Part shown: positions 17,802 to 27,397 of the stretch, in pieces
How the letters are laid out: each line of letters starts with the position of its first letter
Position numbering within the stretch: position 1 is the first letter of the stretch
Assembly: GCA_905181735.1 (NCBI GenBank)
Contig: CAJIYR010000002.1
Span: 1 to 62,668, forward strand
DNA: 62,668 nt
Direction of reading: 5' to 3'
Source: an uncultured Hyphomicrobiales bacterium
Lineage (GTDB): Bacteria; Pseudomonadota; Alphaproteobacteria; Rhizobiales; TMED25
Translations under genes and position numbers: made by a program
Notes under the pieces: model-generated
The model's database searches: none
What the model was told of the DNA's origin: nothing
What the model saw: only the letters and a program-made list of their open reading frames with translations

Positions 17802-19619
17802 ATGACACTACGTAACATTGCAATTATAGCTCATGTTGATCATGGGAAGACAACACTTATTGATAAATTACTATCACAATCAGGATCCTTTAGAGAAAAT
17901 CAACATGTTGATGAACGTATGATGGATTCTAATGATTTGGAAAAAGAGAGAGGCATCACGATATTGGCAAAATGTACTTCATTAGAATGGCAAGGTACAA
18001 GGATTAATATTATAGATACTCCTGGTCACGCAGACTTCGGTGGAGAAGTTGAAAGAATTCTCAGTATGGTTGATAGTGCAATTATTCTCGTAGATGCTGC
18101 AGAAGGGCCAATGCCTCAAACGAAATTTGTTCTTGCAAAGGCTCTACAAATTGGACTCCGTCCTATCGTCATAATAAATAAAGTAGACCGTCACGATTCA
18201 AGGGCGGAAGAAGTTGTAAATGAAATATTTGACTTATTTGCTGTATTAAATGCAGATGAACATCAACTTGACTTTCCTATATTATATGGCTCGGGCAGAG
18301 ACGGGTGGGTTACAGATGATCTAGAAAAGAAAAATGATAATTTATCTCCTCTTTTTGATCTTATCGTAAAGCACACTCCTCCTCCAAAAATTGAAGAAGG
18401 CGAATTCAAGATGCTTGGTACAATTTTAGGCTCTGACCCCTATCTCGGAAGAATTATAACTGGAAGAATTTATTCAGGGCAAGTTCATACTAATCAACAA
18501 GTGAAGGTAATTAATTCAGAGGGGAAAACAGTTGATACTGGAAGAATAACAAAAATATTAGCCTTTAGGGGTATGGAAAGAACCGCAATAGAAGTTGGTT
18601 TTGCAGGAGATATTGTGGCCTTATCCGGATTATCGAAAGGCACAGTTGCTGACACTTTCTGCTCTCTAGAAAATACAATAGCCTTAAAAGCTCAGCCTAT
18701 TGATCCTCCGACTGTTCAAATGTCTTTCCTAGTAAATGACAGCCCCCTTGCTGGACTTGAAGGGGATAAAGTGACCGGAAGAGTGATAGGGGACAGACTT
18801 ATAAAGGAAGGCGAAGGCAATATTACACTTACAATAGAAAAATCTGCAGCTGATGGTGGTTATTTAGTTTCTGGTAGGGGTGAATTACAACTATCTGTAT
18901 TGATAGAAACAATGAGAAGAGAAGGTTTTGAATTAAGTGTGTCTCGACCAAAAGTAGTTATGAAAAAAGGAGAGAATGGCGATATTCTTGAACCTATTGA
19001 AGAAGTTATCATTGATGTCGATGATGAGTATACTGGATTAATTGTACAAGAATTAAATCTTAGAAAAGCTATCATGATTGAGATGAAAGCGTTTGGTGTA
19101 GGGAGAACTAGAATGGTATTCCATGCTCCAACTCGTGGTTTAATTGGATATCAATCTGAACTATTAACTGCGACCAGCGGAACAGCTGTTATTAATAGAT
19201 TATTTCTGAAGTATGAGCCTTACAAGGGTGAAATTAGCGGAAGGACGAATGGAGTTCTAATCTCAAATGAGATAGGAACATCTGTTGCATTTTCTTTATT
19301 TAATCTTGAGGATAGAGGTCAAATGATGATTCCTCAAGGAGTACCAGTATATAGAGGTATGATCATTGGGATTCATACAAGGCCCAATGACTTAGAGGTT
19401 AATATACTAAAAGCAAAAGCACTAAATAATATTAGAACACATCTTAAAGACGAGGCTGTTAAACTTAAACCTCATCTAGATATGACTCTAGAAAAGTCAA
19501 TTGCGTGGATAGCTGATGACGAATTGATTGAAATAACACCAAAAACTATAAGACTTAGGAAGAAGATATTAGATCCCGTAGAAAGAAAAAGGCTTTCCCG
19601 AGCTAAAATTAAACTTTAA
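17802..19619 (+). CDS. typA: Translational GTPase TypA/BipA
   Basis: A 605-residue ribosome-binding GTPase of the EF-G family. The G1 motif is AHVDHGKTT, switch I RGITILAK, G3 DTPGHADFGGE, and G4 NKVDR; domains II, III, V and the TypA-specific C-terminal domain (GRTRMVFHAPTRGLIGYQSELLT, split here by position about 430-450) follow. TypA assists 50S assembly and stress adaptation. The length is normal. What is unusual is the location: its ATG comes one base after the stop of potA, placing it at the end of an ABC transporter operon. Confidence 0.97.
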   Translation: MTLRNIAIIAHVDHGKTTLIDKLLSQSGSFRENQHVDERMMDSNDLEKERGITILAKCTSLEWQGTRINIIDTPGHADFGGEVERILSMVDSAIILVDAAEGPMPQTKFVLAKALQIGLRPIVIINKVDRHDSRAEEVVNEIFDLFAVLNADEHQLDFPILYGSGRDGWVTDDLEKKNDNLSPLFDLIVKHTPPPKIEEGEFKMLGTILGSDPYLGRIITGRIYSGQVHTNQQVKVINSEGKTVDTGRITKILAFRGMERTAIEVGFAGDIVALSGLSKGTVADTFCSLENTIALKAQPIDPPTVQMSFLVNDSPLAGLEGDKVTGRVIGDRLIKEGEGNITLTIEKSAADGGYLVSGRGELQLSVLIETMRREGFELSVSRPKVVMKKGENGDILEPIEEVIIDVDDEYTGLIVQELNLRKAIMIEMKAFGVGRTRMVFHAPTRGLIGYQSELLTATSGTAVINRLFLKYEPYKGEISGRTNGVLISNEIGTSVAFSLFNLEDRGQMMIPQGVPVYRGMIIGIHTRPNDLEVNILKAKALNNIRTHLKDEAVKLKPHLDMTLEKSIAWIADDELIEITPKTIRLRKKILDPVERKRLSRAKIKL

Positions 19620-19679
19620 ATTATTGTTTTTTAATATTACAACTAAACATATAAATAAAAATGACGAAAGGTAGAAATC

Positions 19680-20654
19680 ATGTCACTCATTAAGAACTCA
19701 AGAGTTATTGCAATAGAAGAACATTATATAGATCCAAATGTCACTAAACTCCAAGAGAGTATGCAAAAAAATGCAAGAATTAGAAATCCTAAGATGGTTG
19801 AAAGGATGGAAGATTTTGGAGGAGAAAGAATTGAAGAAATGGATGCCGCTGGAATTGACGTCCAAGTATTATCTATAGCACCTCCTGGCGTGCATAACTT
19901 TAGCGACGAACTTGCAGTTAAAGTGGCAAAAGATGCAAACGACTACCTTGCACAAAAAATTGCAACAAATCCTAAAAGATTTTTTGGATTTGCGGCTTTG
20001 CCAATGCAAAATCCAGCAGAAGCTGCCGATGAACTTGAAAGATCTGTCACTAAATTAGGTTTCAAAGGTGGCATGATTCATGGGCTTACAAATAGTAAGT
20101 TCGATGATACTAAAGCATCTTGGGCTGTGTACGAACGAGCTGCTGCACTTGATGTACCAATTTATTTGCATCCAGGAATGCCTCATGCTGAAGTAAGAGA
20201 TATTTATTATAAAGAATATACAGAGGAATTCGCTTTATTTCCGCAAGCAGCTTGGGGGTATACAGTTGAAACTGCAACAATGGCCATTAGATTAGTTCTA
20301 TCAAGAGTTTTTGAAAAACATCCAAATCTAAAAATAATCCTTGGTCATTTAGGCGAGACTCTCCCATTTTTACTTTGGAGAGTAAACCACAATCTAAAAA
20401 GACCTGGGAATGCGCCTATAGAGTTTAGAGACGTTTTCTGTAATAATTTTTATGTAACAACAAGTGGAAATTTCTCAGATCCTGCTTTAATGTGTTGCGT
20501 TCAAGAGCTTGGTATTGATAGAGTTCTCTTTGCAGTAGACTGGCCTTTTATTGACAATAAACCAGGCGTTGATTGGATTGAAAGAGTGCCTCTTTGTAAA
20601 GAAGATAAGCTAAAAATACTTAGTGGAAATGCAACAAGATTGCTAAAGCTATAA
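19680..20654 (+). CDS. Amidohydrolase-family decarboxylase (gamma-resorcylate decarboxylase-like)
   Basis: A 324-residue amidohydrolase_2 protein. The N-terminal IEEHYID matches the LEEHF start of gamma-resorcylate/2,3-dihydroxybenzoate decarboxylases rather than the HxH of true hydrolases. Other metal or active-site positions are H in IYLHPGM, H in GHLGETLP and D in AVDWPF. The family removes CO2 from hydroxylated aromatic or related acids using a divalent metal. It is followed by a hairpin terminator. An AAAGG ribosome site is present. Substrate is not known; ACMSD-like activity is an alternative. Confidence 0.85.
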   Translation: MSLIKNSRVIAIEEHYIDPNVTKLQESMQKNARIRNPKMVERMEDFGGERIEEMDAAGIDVQVLSIAPPGVHNFSDELAVKVAKDANDYLAQKIATNPKRFFGFAALPMQNPAEAADELERSVTKLGFKGGMIHGLTNSKFDDTKASWAVYERAAALDVPIYLHPGMPHAEVRDIYYKEYTEEFALFPQAAWGYTVETATMAIRLVLSRVFEKHPNLKIILGHLGETLPFLLWRVNHNLKRPGNAPIEFRDVFCNNFYVTTSGNFSDPALMCCVQELGIDRVLFAVDWPFIDNKPGVDWIERVPLCKEDKLKILSGNATRLLKL

Positions 20655-20660
20655 TTTAAA

Positions 20661-20696
20661 AGAATGGACACAGAAATCGTATTCTGTGTCCATTCT
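20661..20696. terminator. Bidirectional terminator hairpin
   Basis: A perfect 15-bp inverted repeat (AGAATGGACACAGAA and its complement) with a six-base loop, lying between two convergent genes. The minus-strand exit is followed by TTTAAATTAT; the plus-strand exit has no T run. It most likely ends transcription from both sides. Confidence 0.8.
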
Positions 20697-20717
20697 ATCA
20701 ACGCTTACGGCAAGTAA

Positions 20718-21323
20718 TTATAATTTAGGAACATCGATTCCAATACCAATCACTTCATCTTCAATCGGAATTCTAAATGCATCATTAAATTTATTTAGAA
20801 CACTCATTGCTGTTGCCGTTAAAGCAATTTCTATACGTTCCTTCGGGCTATAATGTTCCTGGAAATCTTCTACTACATTGTCTGGTATATTGGATGCGTC
20901 AGTCATCATATGGTCTACAAATGCTAAGGCTGCTTTCTCAGATGCTGTGAATGAATCATCAGTTAAATATGATTGTATATTTTTAATCTTATTTTCATCG
21001 CAACCAAGCCTTCTTAAATGTTCTATTTGATGTGTAGAGCAATAGAAACATGTATTTGTTGTTGCTACTTTAAACCTAATTAAAGCCTTAAAGGGTTTCG
21101 AGAGATCCCCAAGATCCCATGTAGACTGGAGATAATTTCTAGTGGCCATTCCAAATTCATCGGCATGAGCCATCGCACGTGCACTATTATTAATTCGGTT
21201 AATCTTACTTGATTTTGCTTCTTTTAACCTTCTAACCATTACCATAAATTCTGGGCTGAATTCATCATCTTTAAGCAATGGCACCACAGTTTTTTGTCCT
21301 AAATTCTTATCTAATTGACTCAT
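20718..21323 (-). CDS. Carboxymuconolactone decarboxylase/AhpD-like protein
   Basis: A 201-residue helical protein of the CMD/AhpD family. The redox motif C92-x-x-C95 followed by H98 (TCFYCSTHQIEHLRRLG) is that of AhpD-like alkylhydroperoxidases, so a peroxidase role is favoured over lactone decarboxylation. Such genes are often found beside aromatic-acid decarboxylases, as here with the convergent amidohydrolase-family gene. No partner AhpC is visible in the window. Confidence 0.85.
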   Translation of the reverse strand: MSQLDKNLGQKTVVPLLKDDEFSPEFMVMVRRLKEAKSSKINRINNSARAMAHADEFGMATRNYLQSTWDLGDLSKPFKALIRFKVATTNTCFYCSTHQIEHLRRLGCDENKIKNIQSYLTDDSFTASEKAALAFVDHMMTDASNIPDNVVEDFQEHYSPKERIEIALTATAMSVLNKFNDAFRIPIEDEVIGIGIDVPKL

Positions 21324-21463
21324 AGTTTTTCCCCTCTATTTGTATCTCTTTCAAAAAAAATAATCTACATCCAAAACTTGAATTAAAACATATATCTATA
21401 TATAACTATTATTGCTAATATAGCATTTAATATTAATCACACTTAAAAACATAGGTACAATTT

Positions 21464-22486
21464 ATGACAAAAATATTCATCCCTCAAGAGATTTCTTCAA
21501 TAGCCGTTGAGAAACTAAAAACAATTGGTGAGGTAACAATGTATACAGGTACAGATGGACCTATGCCTCATGATGAAATATTAAAGCAAGTAAAAGATAA
21601 AGATATTCTCTTTGCACTGGGTGAAATTGAGTTTGACAGAGAAGTAATAATGGAATCAGCACCACTTAAATTAGTTTCCGCAATGCATATGAAAGCTACG
21701 TTTGTTGATAAAAATGCTTGTACAGAAAGAAAGGTACCACTTTGTGGTATACCAAATTTTGTTAGCAAAACAACAGCTGAATTTACCTTCGCGCTACTTA
21801 TGTCAACAGCTTGGAGACTTCCAGAAGCACATGAATATTTAAAGAATGGAAAATGGACACAAAATCAATCTACATCTTTCTTAGGATCTAGGCTTTATGG
21901 CAAAACAATTGGAATTGTAGGGATGGGTGCCGTTGGATCTGGGGTAGCAAAAAAAGCTGCTGCTTGTGATATGAATATCATTTATCACAAAAGAACACGA
22001 TTAAGTGCTGCTGAAGAATATATGCTTGGTGACGCCGAATATAGGGCAATTGAAGATCTCTTCATGGAAGCAGATTTTGTCGTGCTATGCACTTCACTTA
22101 CAAATGATACTAAAGGACTTGTAGGCAAGGATCTAATTGAATTAATGAAACCAACTTCGATACTTATTAATACATCACGTGGGCCAATAGTTGATGAAGA
22201 AGCCCTAGAAAATGCACTGAAAGAGAAAGTTATATTGGGAGCAGGATTAGATGTTTTTCATAGAGAGGTCCCTGAATCAGACCCAGGCCCTAGGAAAGGA
22301 TTATTCGATCTAGAAAATGTTGTGATGACTCCCCACATAGGATCAGCAGCAAGGGAAACAAGAGATGAAATGGCGCTGAGAGCTGTGCATAATATAGAGA
22401 GATTTCTCAAAGGAAAGAGACCTTTTGATGTCTTAAACCCTGAAGTTTATGGGGAAGCTTCTAAAAATGATGAGGTTATCGGATAA
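21464..22486 (+). CDS. D-isomer-specific 2-hydroxy-acid dehydrogenase
   Basis: A 340-residue NAD(P)-dependent dehydrogenase. The Rossmann motif GMGAVG lies near residue 150, the catalytic arginine in NTSRGPIVDEEA, the glutamate in VFHREVPESD and the histidine in TPHIGSAA. It is a different subfamily from the one at 10532 but has the same chemistry: reversible reduction of a 2-oxo acid. Its stop is four bases from the convergent ThDP enzyme gene. A role in a 2-oxo acid route together with that enzyme is plausible but is inference. Confidence 0.88.
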   Translation: MTKIFIPQEISSIAVEKLKTIGEVTMYTGTDGPMPHDEILKQVKDKDILFALGEIEFDREVIMESAPLKLVSAMHMKATFVDKNACTERKVPLCGIPNFVSKTTAEFTFALLMSTAWRLPEAHEYLKNGKWTQNQSTSFLGSRLYGKTIGIVGMGAVGSGVAKKAAACDMNIIYHKRTRLSAAEEYMLGDAEYRAIEDLFMEADFVVLCTSLTNDTKGLVGKDLIELMKPTSILINTSRGPIVDEEALENALKEKVILGAGLDVFHREVPESDPGPRKGLFDLENVVMTPHIGSAARETRDEMALRAVHNIERFLKGKRPFDVLNPEVYGEASKNDEVIG

Positions 22487-22490
22487 CATC

Positions 22491-24122
22491 CTATACTGCA
22501 CTTGGCATCCTCAAATACTCATCACCATCTAATATAACTTCAATTGTTGTAGGTATATTTTTATCGATAGCGTCGAGAACAGCTTTTCTAAGAGCAGCCT
22601 TATTATTAACGCTTACTCCATGTATTCCCATGCTTCTTGCGATAGCACAATAATCTATTGCCTGGAAACTTGTGGCTTCTGTATTAAATCCTTGCTTTTC
22701 TTGTTTCGATTTAACCTGCGTCAGAGAATGATCAACCATCACTACTTGGATCATAGGAATATTCAATCTTGCCCAAGTGGCCAATTCACCTGCATACATT
22801 AAAAAACCACCATCACCAACAAAAGATATAACAACCTTATCAGGTTCGGCTAATTTTGCCCCCATCGCAGCACCAATAGAAAAGCCCATTGGTGACAACC
22901 CATTTGAAACAAAATAACCTTTAGGACCATACGATTCCCAAGCCTGAGAAGCCAATGATTTATGTGCACCTGCATCGGCTGCTATAATAGTATCTTTTGG
23001 TGTTATTTTCCTAATTTCTTTATATACATCTTGAGGGGCAATTCCATTAACCTCTGAATGTTCTTTGCTAACAGTCAATTCATAATTATGAATTCTATCG
23101 TAACAAGAATGTGCCTCGTCTGCACCCCATTCTAGATCTCGATCATCTTTTATTCCATTGCATAATGATGATAATATTTTGCCAATATCTCCTACCAATC
23201 CATTTGTTACTGGCTGGAAGGTCCTATCATTTGCATCAACAGAATCTATACTAAGTATAGGAACCTCTGATTTAAATGGCCTTATAATATCCCATCCATC
23301 TAACCCAACCGTGATAATTAAATCAGCTTCTTTCATCATTTTGTCTATTGGGGTTCCAAACCAACCGTACATACCTATATAATACTTATTATCGCAAGGT
23401 ATTTGACCTACTGCTTGTAATGTTACACATGCCGGTGATCGCAATTTTTCAATAAAGGCAACAGCTTCCTTTGAGGTGTTAGTGCCAACCACACTGACCC
23501 CAACTAAAGTAAGTGGTCTTTTTGCCTTAGATATTAATTCTAATGGAACAGATATATCTGGAACCACTATATTTTTAACGGAAACTTTTTTATTTATAAT
23601 TTCTATAGCCTCGTCATCGCTCATATTGACCTCAGCAACAGACTGTACTGGAGATATAGGAAGATAAACAGCACCAGGTCTTGACTCTAATGACAAGGAA
23701 TATGCGCGTTCAATCAATTCAACAACATTCTCTGAAGTAATTTCTTCTGATAATTTTGAAATTAAACCACAGAATGGAACTAAAGCAACCTCTTGGTGAG
23801 GATTTCTTGCTAGTAGCTCTGGGTCTAATATTGCAGAGAAAACAATTATAGGCCTTCTGTCAAGATATGCAGCTGCAATACCTGAAGTAATATTAGTCAC
23901 TCCTGGTCCTTTTGTTACAATTACAACACCTGGAACACCGGTGATCTCGCCGTAAGTAGAAGCCATATAAGCCGCTGTATTTTCATGGTGAGTAAGTATA
24001 TATCTTATGCCCTCTTCTGAAAAAGCATTAATAAGGTTTATAGTATCACTTCCAGGTGTGCCAAAAACCTGTTTAACTCCTCTATTTTTTAGAAACTTTG
24101 CTATATATTGACATGTTAACAT
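22491..24122 (-). CDS. ThDP-dependent acetolactate synthase-like enzyme
   Basis: About 543 residues. The N-terminal domain has VFGTPGSDTI and the activating glutamate E47 in THHENTAAYM; the C-terminal ThDP motif begins at FVGDGGFLMY. The asparagine-rich end of the motif is atypical (VDHSLTQ). I start at the ATG at 24122 preceded by GGAT rather than at the upstream extension. A true IlvB is unlikely, as no IlvN is nearby. It stands seven-to-30 bases after the DUF35 and thiolase-like genes on the same strand, suggesting an oxo-acid or CoA-ester route with carbon-carbon bond cleavage. It is the second ThDP enzyme of this class in the window. Confidence 0.85.
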   Translation of the reverse strand: MLTCQYIAKFLKNRGVKQVFGTPGSDTINLINAFSEEGIRYILTHHENTAAYMASTYGEITGVPGVVIVTKGPGVTNITSGIAAAYLDRRPIIVFSAILDPELLARNPHQEVALVPFCGLISKLSEEITSENVVELIERAYSLSLESRPGAVYLPISPVQSVAEVNMSDDEAIEIINKKVSVKNIVVPDISVPLELISKAKRPLTLVGVSVVGTNTSKEAVAFIEKLRSPACVTLQAVGQIPCDNKYYIGMYGWFGTPIDKMMKEADLIITVGLDGWDIIRPFKSEVPILSIDSVDANDRTFQPVTNGLVGDIGKILSSLCNGIKDDRDLEWGADEAHSCYDRIHNYELTVSKEHSEVNGIAPQDVYKEIRKITPKDTIIAADAGAHKSLASQAWESYGPKGYFVSNGLSPMGFSIGAAMGAKLAEPDKVVISFVGDGGFLMYAGELATWARLNIPMIQVVMVDHSLTQVKSKQEKQGFNTEATSFQAIDYCAIARSMGIHGVSVNNKAALRKAVLDAIDKNIPTTIEVILDGDEYLRMPSAV

Positions 24123-24149
24123 CTCATTGATCCTTATTATCAAAAATTC

Positions 24150-24452
24150 TTATTCTTTACGACCTAGTATTGCTCCGTCTTGCTGAAATAAAATTACTTT
24201 ATCCCCCGATTCAATTTCATCTGATAAACCTACAGTTAAAAGCACACCTTTATTAGTTCGAACACTCCCAATTTTTCTTGGCTTCCAATCTTTACTACCC
24301 AACATATGCCTAATGATAGAAGTCTCTTCTACAATAGCATATTCACTATCAATCATTATAAAATCTGTTGATCTACAATGATTGCAAATTAATTTTTGAG
24401 GGAAAGCTTCCTTTGAGCACTTCGCACATTTGTAAACTTGAAGAATGTCCAT
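24150..24452 (-). CDS. DUF35 zinc-ribbon/OB-fold acyl-CoA-associated protein
   Basis: A 100-residue protein with a rubredoxin-like zinc ribbon, C9-x-x-C12 and C23-x-x-C26, followed by an OB-fold (GSVRTNKGVLLTVGLSDEIESG). DUF35 proteins pair with thiolases, aldolases or hydratases and bind CoA esters. It is one base after the thiolase-like gene, which is the classic arrangement, and probably forms a complex with it. Confidence 0.88.
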   Translation of the reverse strand: MDILQVYKCAKCSKEAFPQKLICNHCRSTDFIMIDSEYAIVEETSIIRHMLGSKDWKPRKIGSVRTNKGVLLTVGLSDEIESGDKVILFQQDGAILGRKE

Positions 24453-24453
24453 A

Positions 24454-25599
24454 TTATTCTACCTCTAAAATAGCTGCCGCTGCGGTTCCGCCATACCTGT
24501 ATAGTGTCATTCCATATCCTGTAACAATGCCATATTTTGCATTTCTAACTTGCCTTTCTCCAGCTCTTCCTTGTAACTGCTGAACAACTTCTCCGATCCC
24601 ATTTAGTCCTCCTGCTGGTCCACCAGGTTGTCCTGCAGATAACATGCCCCCCCAAGTATTTATTGGTTTATTTTTTAGCATTATTTCATTGTTCAAAAAA
24701 CTTTTAATATCTTCATCTGGTATCATTTTTAAATCATTCAATTGCGCTATTACCATAGCAGGGTAATCATCATATATACTAAGTACATCAATATCATCTG
24801 GAGATATTTTTGATTCTTCCCACATTTTATCAGAAAATGTAGATATTCCAGTATTTGTTCCGTCCCCTTCTTGATTATCAAAGTTAAAACTTTGCATAAA
24901 AGATTTTATGAATACCGGTTTTCTATCTACAGGACAATTATCTTCACTGCTTATAATTAAAGCATAAGACCCCGCTACAACTGGAACACAGTCATATCTA
25001 GCTAGAGGGTCTGCTACCATCGGAGCATCAATATACTCTTCAATAGTTAATTCATGTTTGTAGACAGCATGAGGATTTAGTGATGCCCATTTTCTTTGAG
25101 CTACCGCCATTCTACCATAATCAATTTTATCTATATTATATTTCTTCATCTGCCTAGATGTAACCAATGCATAAACACCGTTTGGCCCTCCGTGACCAAT
25201 TGGAGACAGATGGTCTCTAGTAGCTGTATTATATGAATTTGCAATTTTTGCGTAGCCAGATAGGCCAGTGGCATCCCCAGCAACAATAATTATGTTTGAA
25301 GCAGCATTAGTTTCTATTGCTCTAGAAGCATGACCTAACATATTCATTGCAGAAGACCCGCCATTGCTATCTTGCAGCAACCATTTTAATGATAATCCAA
25401 GTCTCCAAGCAATATCAATCGCGGAATCTGGAGCAATTGAAAAGGATGTTATCGCAAGGCCGTCAATATCTGATAATTTTAACCCAGAATCCTTAATGGC
25501 AGATATTATAGCATCCCTCATTAATGTTCTGGTATTTTGATTCTCATCAGGATGACGAGTATATACAGATTGCCCAATAGCTATAATCGCAGGTCTCAT
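24454..25599 (-). CDS. Thiolase-like lipid-transfer/aldolase protein lacking the nucleophilic cysteine
   Basis: A 381-residue thiolase-fold protein of the SCP-x/Ltp2 type. The loop that normally carries the acylated cysteine reads DSNGGSSAMNML (residues 77-88) with no cysteine. A tyrosine-containing segment SIYDDYPAMV near 285 resembles the catalytic region of the retro-aldolase Ltp2, and the glycine-rich C-terminus (WGGMLSAGQPGGPAGGLNG) is typical. A retro-aldol role on a CoA ester with its DUF35 partner is a better guess than thiolysis. It may start the operon running through DUF35 and the ThDP enzyme. Confidence 0.85.
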   Translation of the reverse strand: MRPAIIAIGQSVYTRHPDENQNTRTLMRDAIISAIKDSGLKLSDIDGLAITSFSIAPDSAIDIAWRLGLSLKWLLQDSNGGSSAMNMLGHASRAIETNAASNIIIVAGDATGLSGYAKIANSYNTATRDHLSPIGHGGPNGVYALVTSRQMKKYNIDKIDYGRMAVAQRKWASLNPHAVYKHELTIEEYIDAPMVADPLARYDCVPVVAGSYALIISSEDNCPVDRKPVFIKSFMQSFNFDNQEGDGTNTGISTFSDKMWEESKISPDDIDVLSIYDDYPAMVIAQLNDLKMIPDEDIKSFLNNEIMLKNKPINTWGGMLSAGQPGGPAGGLNGIGEVVQQLQGRAGERQVRNAKYGIVTGYGMTLYRYGGTAAAAILEVE

Positions 25600-25753
25600 A
25601 TAGAGGTTTCCATTATATAATTAAATTTATTGTTCTAATTTTTACACTATTAGTTTAATATTCACAAATAAATATATTTAATTTATTTGAATTCTAAAAA
25701 ACATCTCCGCTTATAAATATATGTTAAATTAAAAAAATTGATTGATTAAAAAC

Positions 25754-27397
25754 ATGAATACAAAAAAAGATATATCTATATTATGGGAGAAAATTAACAC
25801 TAATGCCATGAGTGTAAAAAAGAAATCCCTTAAAAAATTATTCGAGGAAGACAAAGATAGGTTTAAGAAATTTTCAATAATGACAGAAGACCTTCTTCTT
25901 GATTTTTCAAAAGAAAATATTAATCAAAAATCCTACGAAGACTTAATTGATTTTGCTAAAACAATCGGTATAAAAAAAAGCATTAAAAAACTGTTTAACG
26001 GCGAAAAAATAAATATAACAGAGGGTCAATCCGCTCTTCATACGTTGCTCAGATATGATTCAAAAAATCCATTGTCTGAACATACGGATGAAAAAAAAAT
26101 AAAAGATGTTCTAACAGAAAGAAATAGAATGCTTCTATTTTCGGAGAACATAAGAAGTGGCATTTATCTTAGCTCTGTTAATAAAAAATATACCGATATT
26201 CTCCATATAGGTGTTGGAGGATCTTCACTTGGACCTAAAATGGTTATTAACGCATTGTCTCCAGATGCCGATGGTCCAAACGTTCATTTTATATCAAACC
26301 TTGATGGTTCTAATTTATCTGATGTCATTGAAAATTTATCTCCTTCAACGACATTGATAATCATTGCGTCAAAATCATTCACAACACATGACACATTAAT
26401 CAATGCCAAATCTGCAATCCAATGGCTTAGGGATAATGGGATTAAAAATATAAAAAACCACATTGTAGCTATTACTAATAGTTTAAGTGTTGCAAAAGCT
26501 TTTGGAATTAATGAAGAAAATATATTTAAAATATGGGACTGGGTGGGCGGAAGATTTTCTCTTTGGTCATCAATGGGGCTTCCTATTGCCATCGCAATTG
26601 GAACTGAGAAATTTATAAAAATTCTTGAAGGCGCCAATGAAGCAGATGATCATTTCTTAAACCAACCTATTGAACAAAATATACCTATATTAATGGGTTT
26701 GATAGCAATTTGGCGCCGTAATATAATGAATTATAGCTCAACTTGTGTTGTCCCTTATGAGCATCACTTATCCTTACTTCCGAGTTATCTCCAACAACTT
26801 GAAATGGAGTCCAATGGAAAAACTCTGATGTGGAATAATAGTATCTCCACACTCAAGACTTCACCAATTATATGGGGAGGCACCGGTACAGAAGTGCAGC
26901 ATTCTTTCTTCCAATTAATGCACCAAGGAACAGACGTTATACCAGTAGACTTTCTTATTGGAAAAAATACAAGATCAAAGATTAAAACCCATCATAATCT
27001 CCTTGTTTCCAATTGCATAGCCCAGAGCAGAGCAATGGCTTTTGGAAGCAGCAAGAAAATAATTGAAAAAGAGTTATCAGAAAAATCTCTATCTAGTGAA
27101 AAATTTAGCGAACTTACAAAACATATGGAGGTTAGTGGCAATAAACCATCTACAACATATATGTTTGATTCCTTAACCCCAAAAGTATTAGGGAAGCTAA
27201 TAGCATACTTCGAACACAAGGTGTTTGTAATGGGGTATATCTGGAATATTAATTCATTTGATCAGCTTGGCGTTGAATTAGGAAAAAAACTTGCCCAAGA
27301 AATAAACGAAATAATCACAGAGCGTAACTTATTAAGCCATAACTTAGATAGTTCAAGCGCTGGATTAATTGCTAATTTTAAAAATAAATCTTCCTAA
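25754..27397 (+). CDS. pgi: Glucose-6-phosphate isomerase
   Basis: A 547-residue isomerase interconverting glucose-6-phosphate and fructose-6-phosphate. The phosphate-binding GVGGSSLGP, the catalytic signature LEMESNGKT, the GTGTEVQHSFFQLMHQGTD region and a C-terminal lysine segment (LGVELGKKLA) are all present; the length suits the bacterial long form. I use the ATG at 25754 rather than an in-frame TTG 12 bases earlier. It overlaps the convergent universal stress gene by four bases. Confidence 0.97.
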   Translation: MNTKKDISILWEKINTNAMSVKKKSLKKLFEEDKDRFKKFSIMTEDLLLDFSKENINQKSYEDLIDFAKTIGIKKSIKKLFNGEKINITEGQSALHTLLRYDSKNPLSEHTDEKKIKDVLTERNRMLLFSENIRSGIYLSSVNKKYTDILHIGVGGSSLGPKMVINALSPDADGPNVHFISNLDGSNLSDVIENLSPSTTLIIIASKSFTTHDTLINAKSAIQWLRDNGIKNIKNHIVAITNSLSVAKAFGINEENIFKIWDWVGGRFSLWSSMGLPIAIAIGTEKFIKILEGANEADDHFLNQPIEQNIPILMGLIAIWRRNIMNYSSTCVVPYEHHLSLLPSYLQQLEMESNGKTLMWNNSISTLKTSPIIWGGTGTEVQHSFFQLMHQGTDVIPVDFLIGKNTRSKIKTHHNLLVSNCIAQSRAMAFGSSKKIIEKELSEKSLSSEKFSELTKHMEVSGNKPSTTYMFDSLTPKVLGKLIAYFEHKVFVMGYIWNINSFDQLGVELGKKLAQEINEIITERNLLSHNLDSSSAGLIANFKNKSS

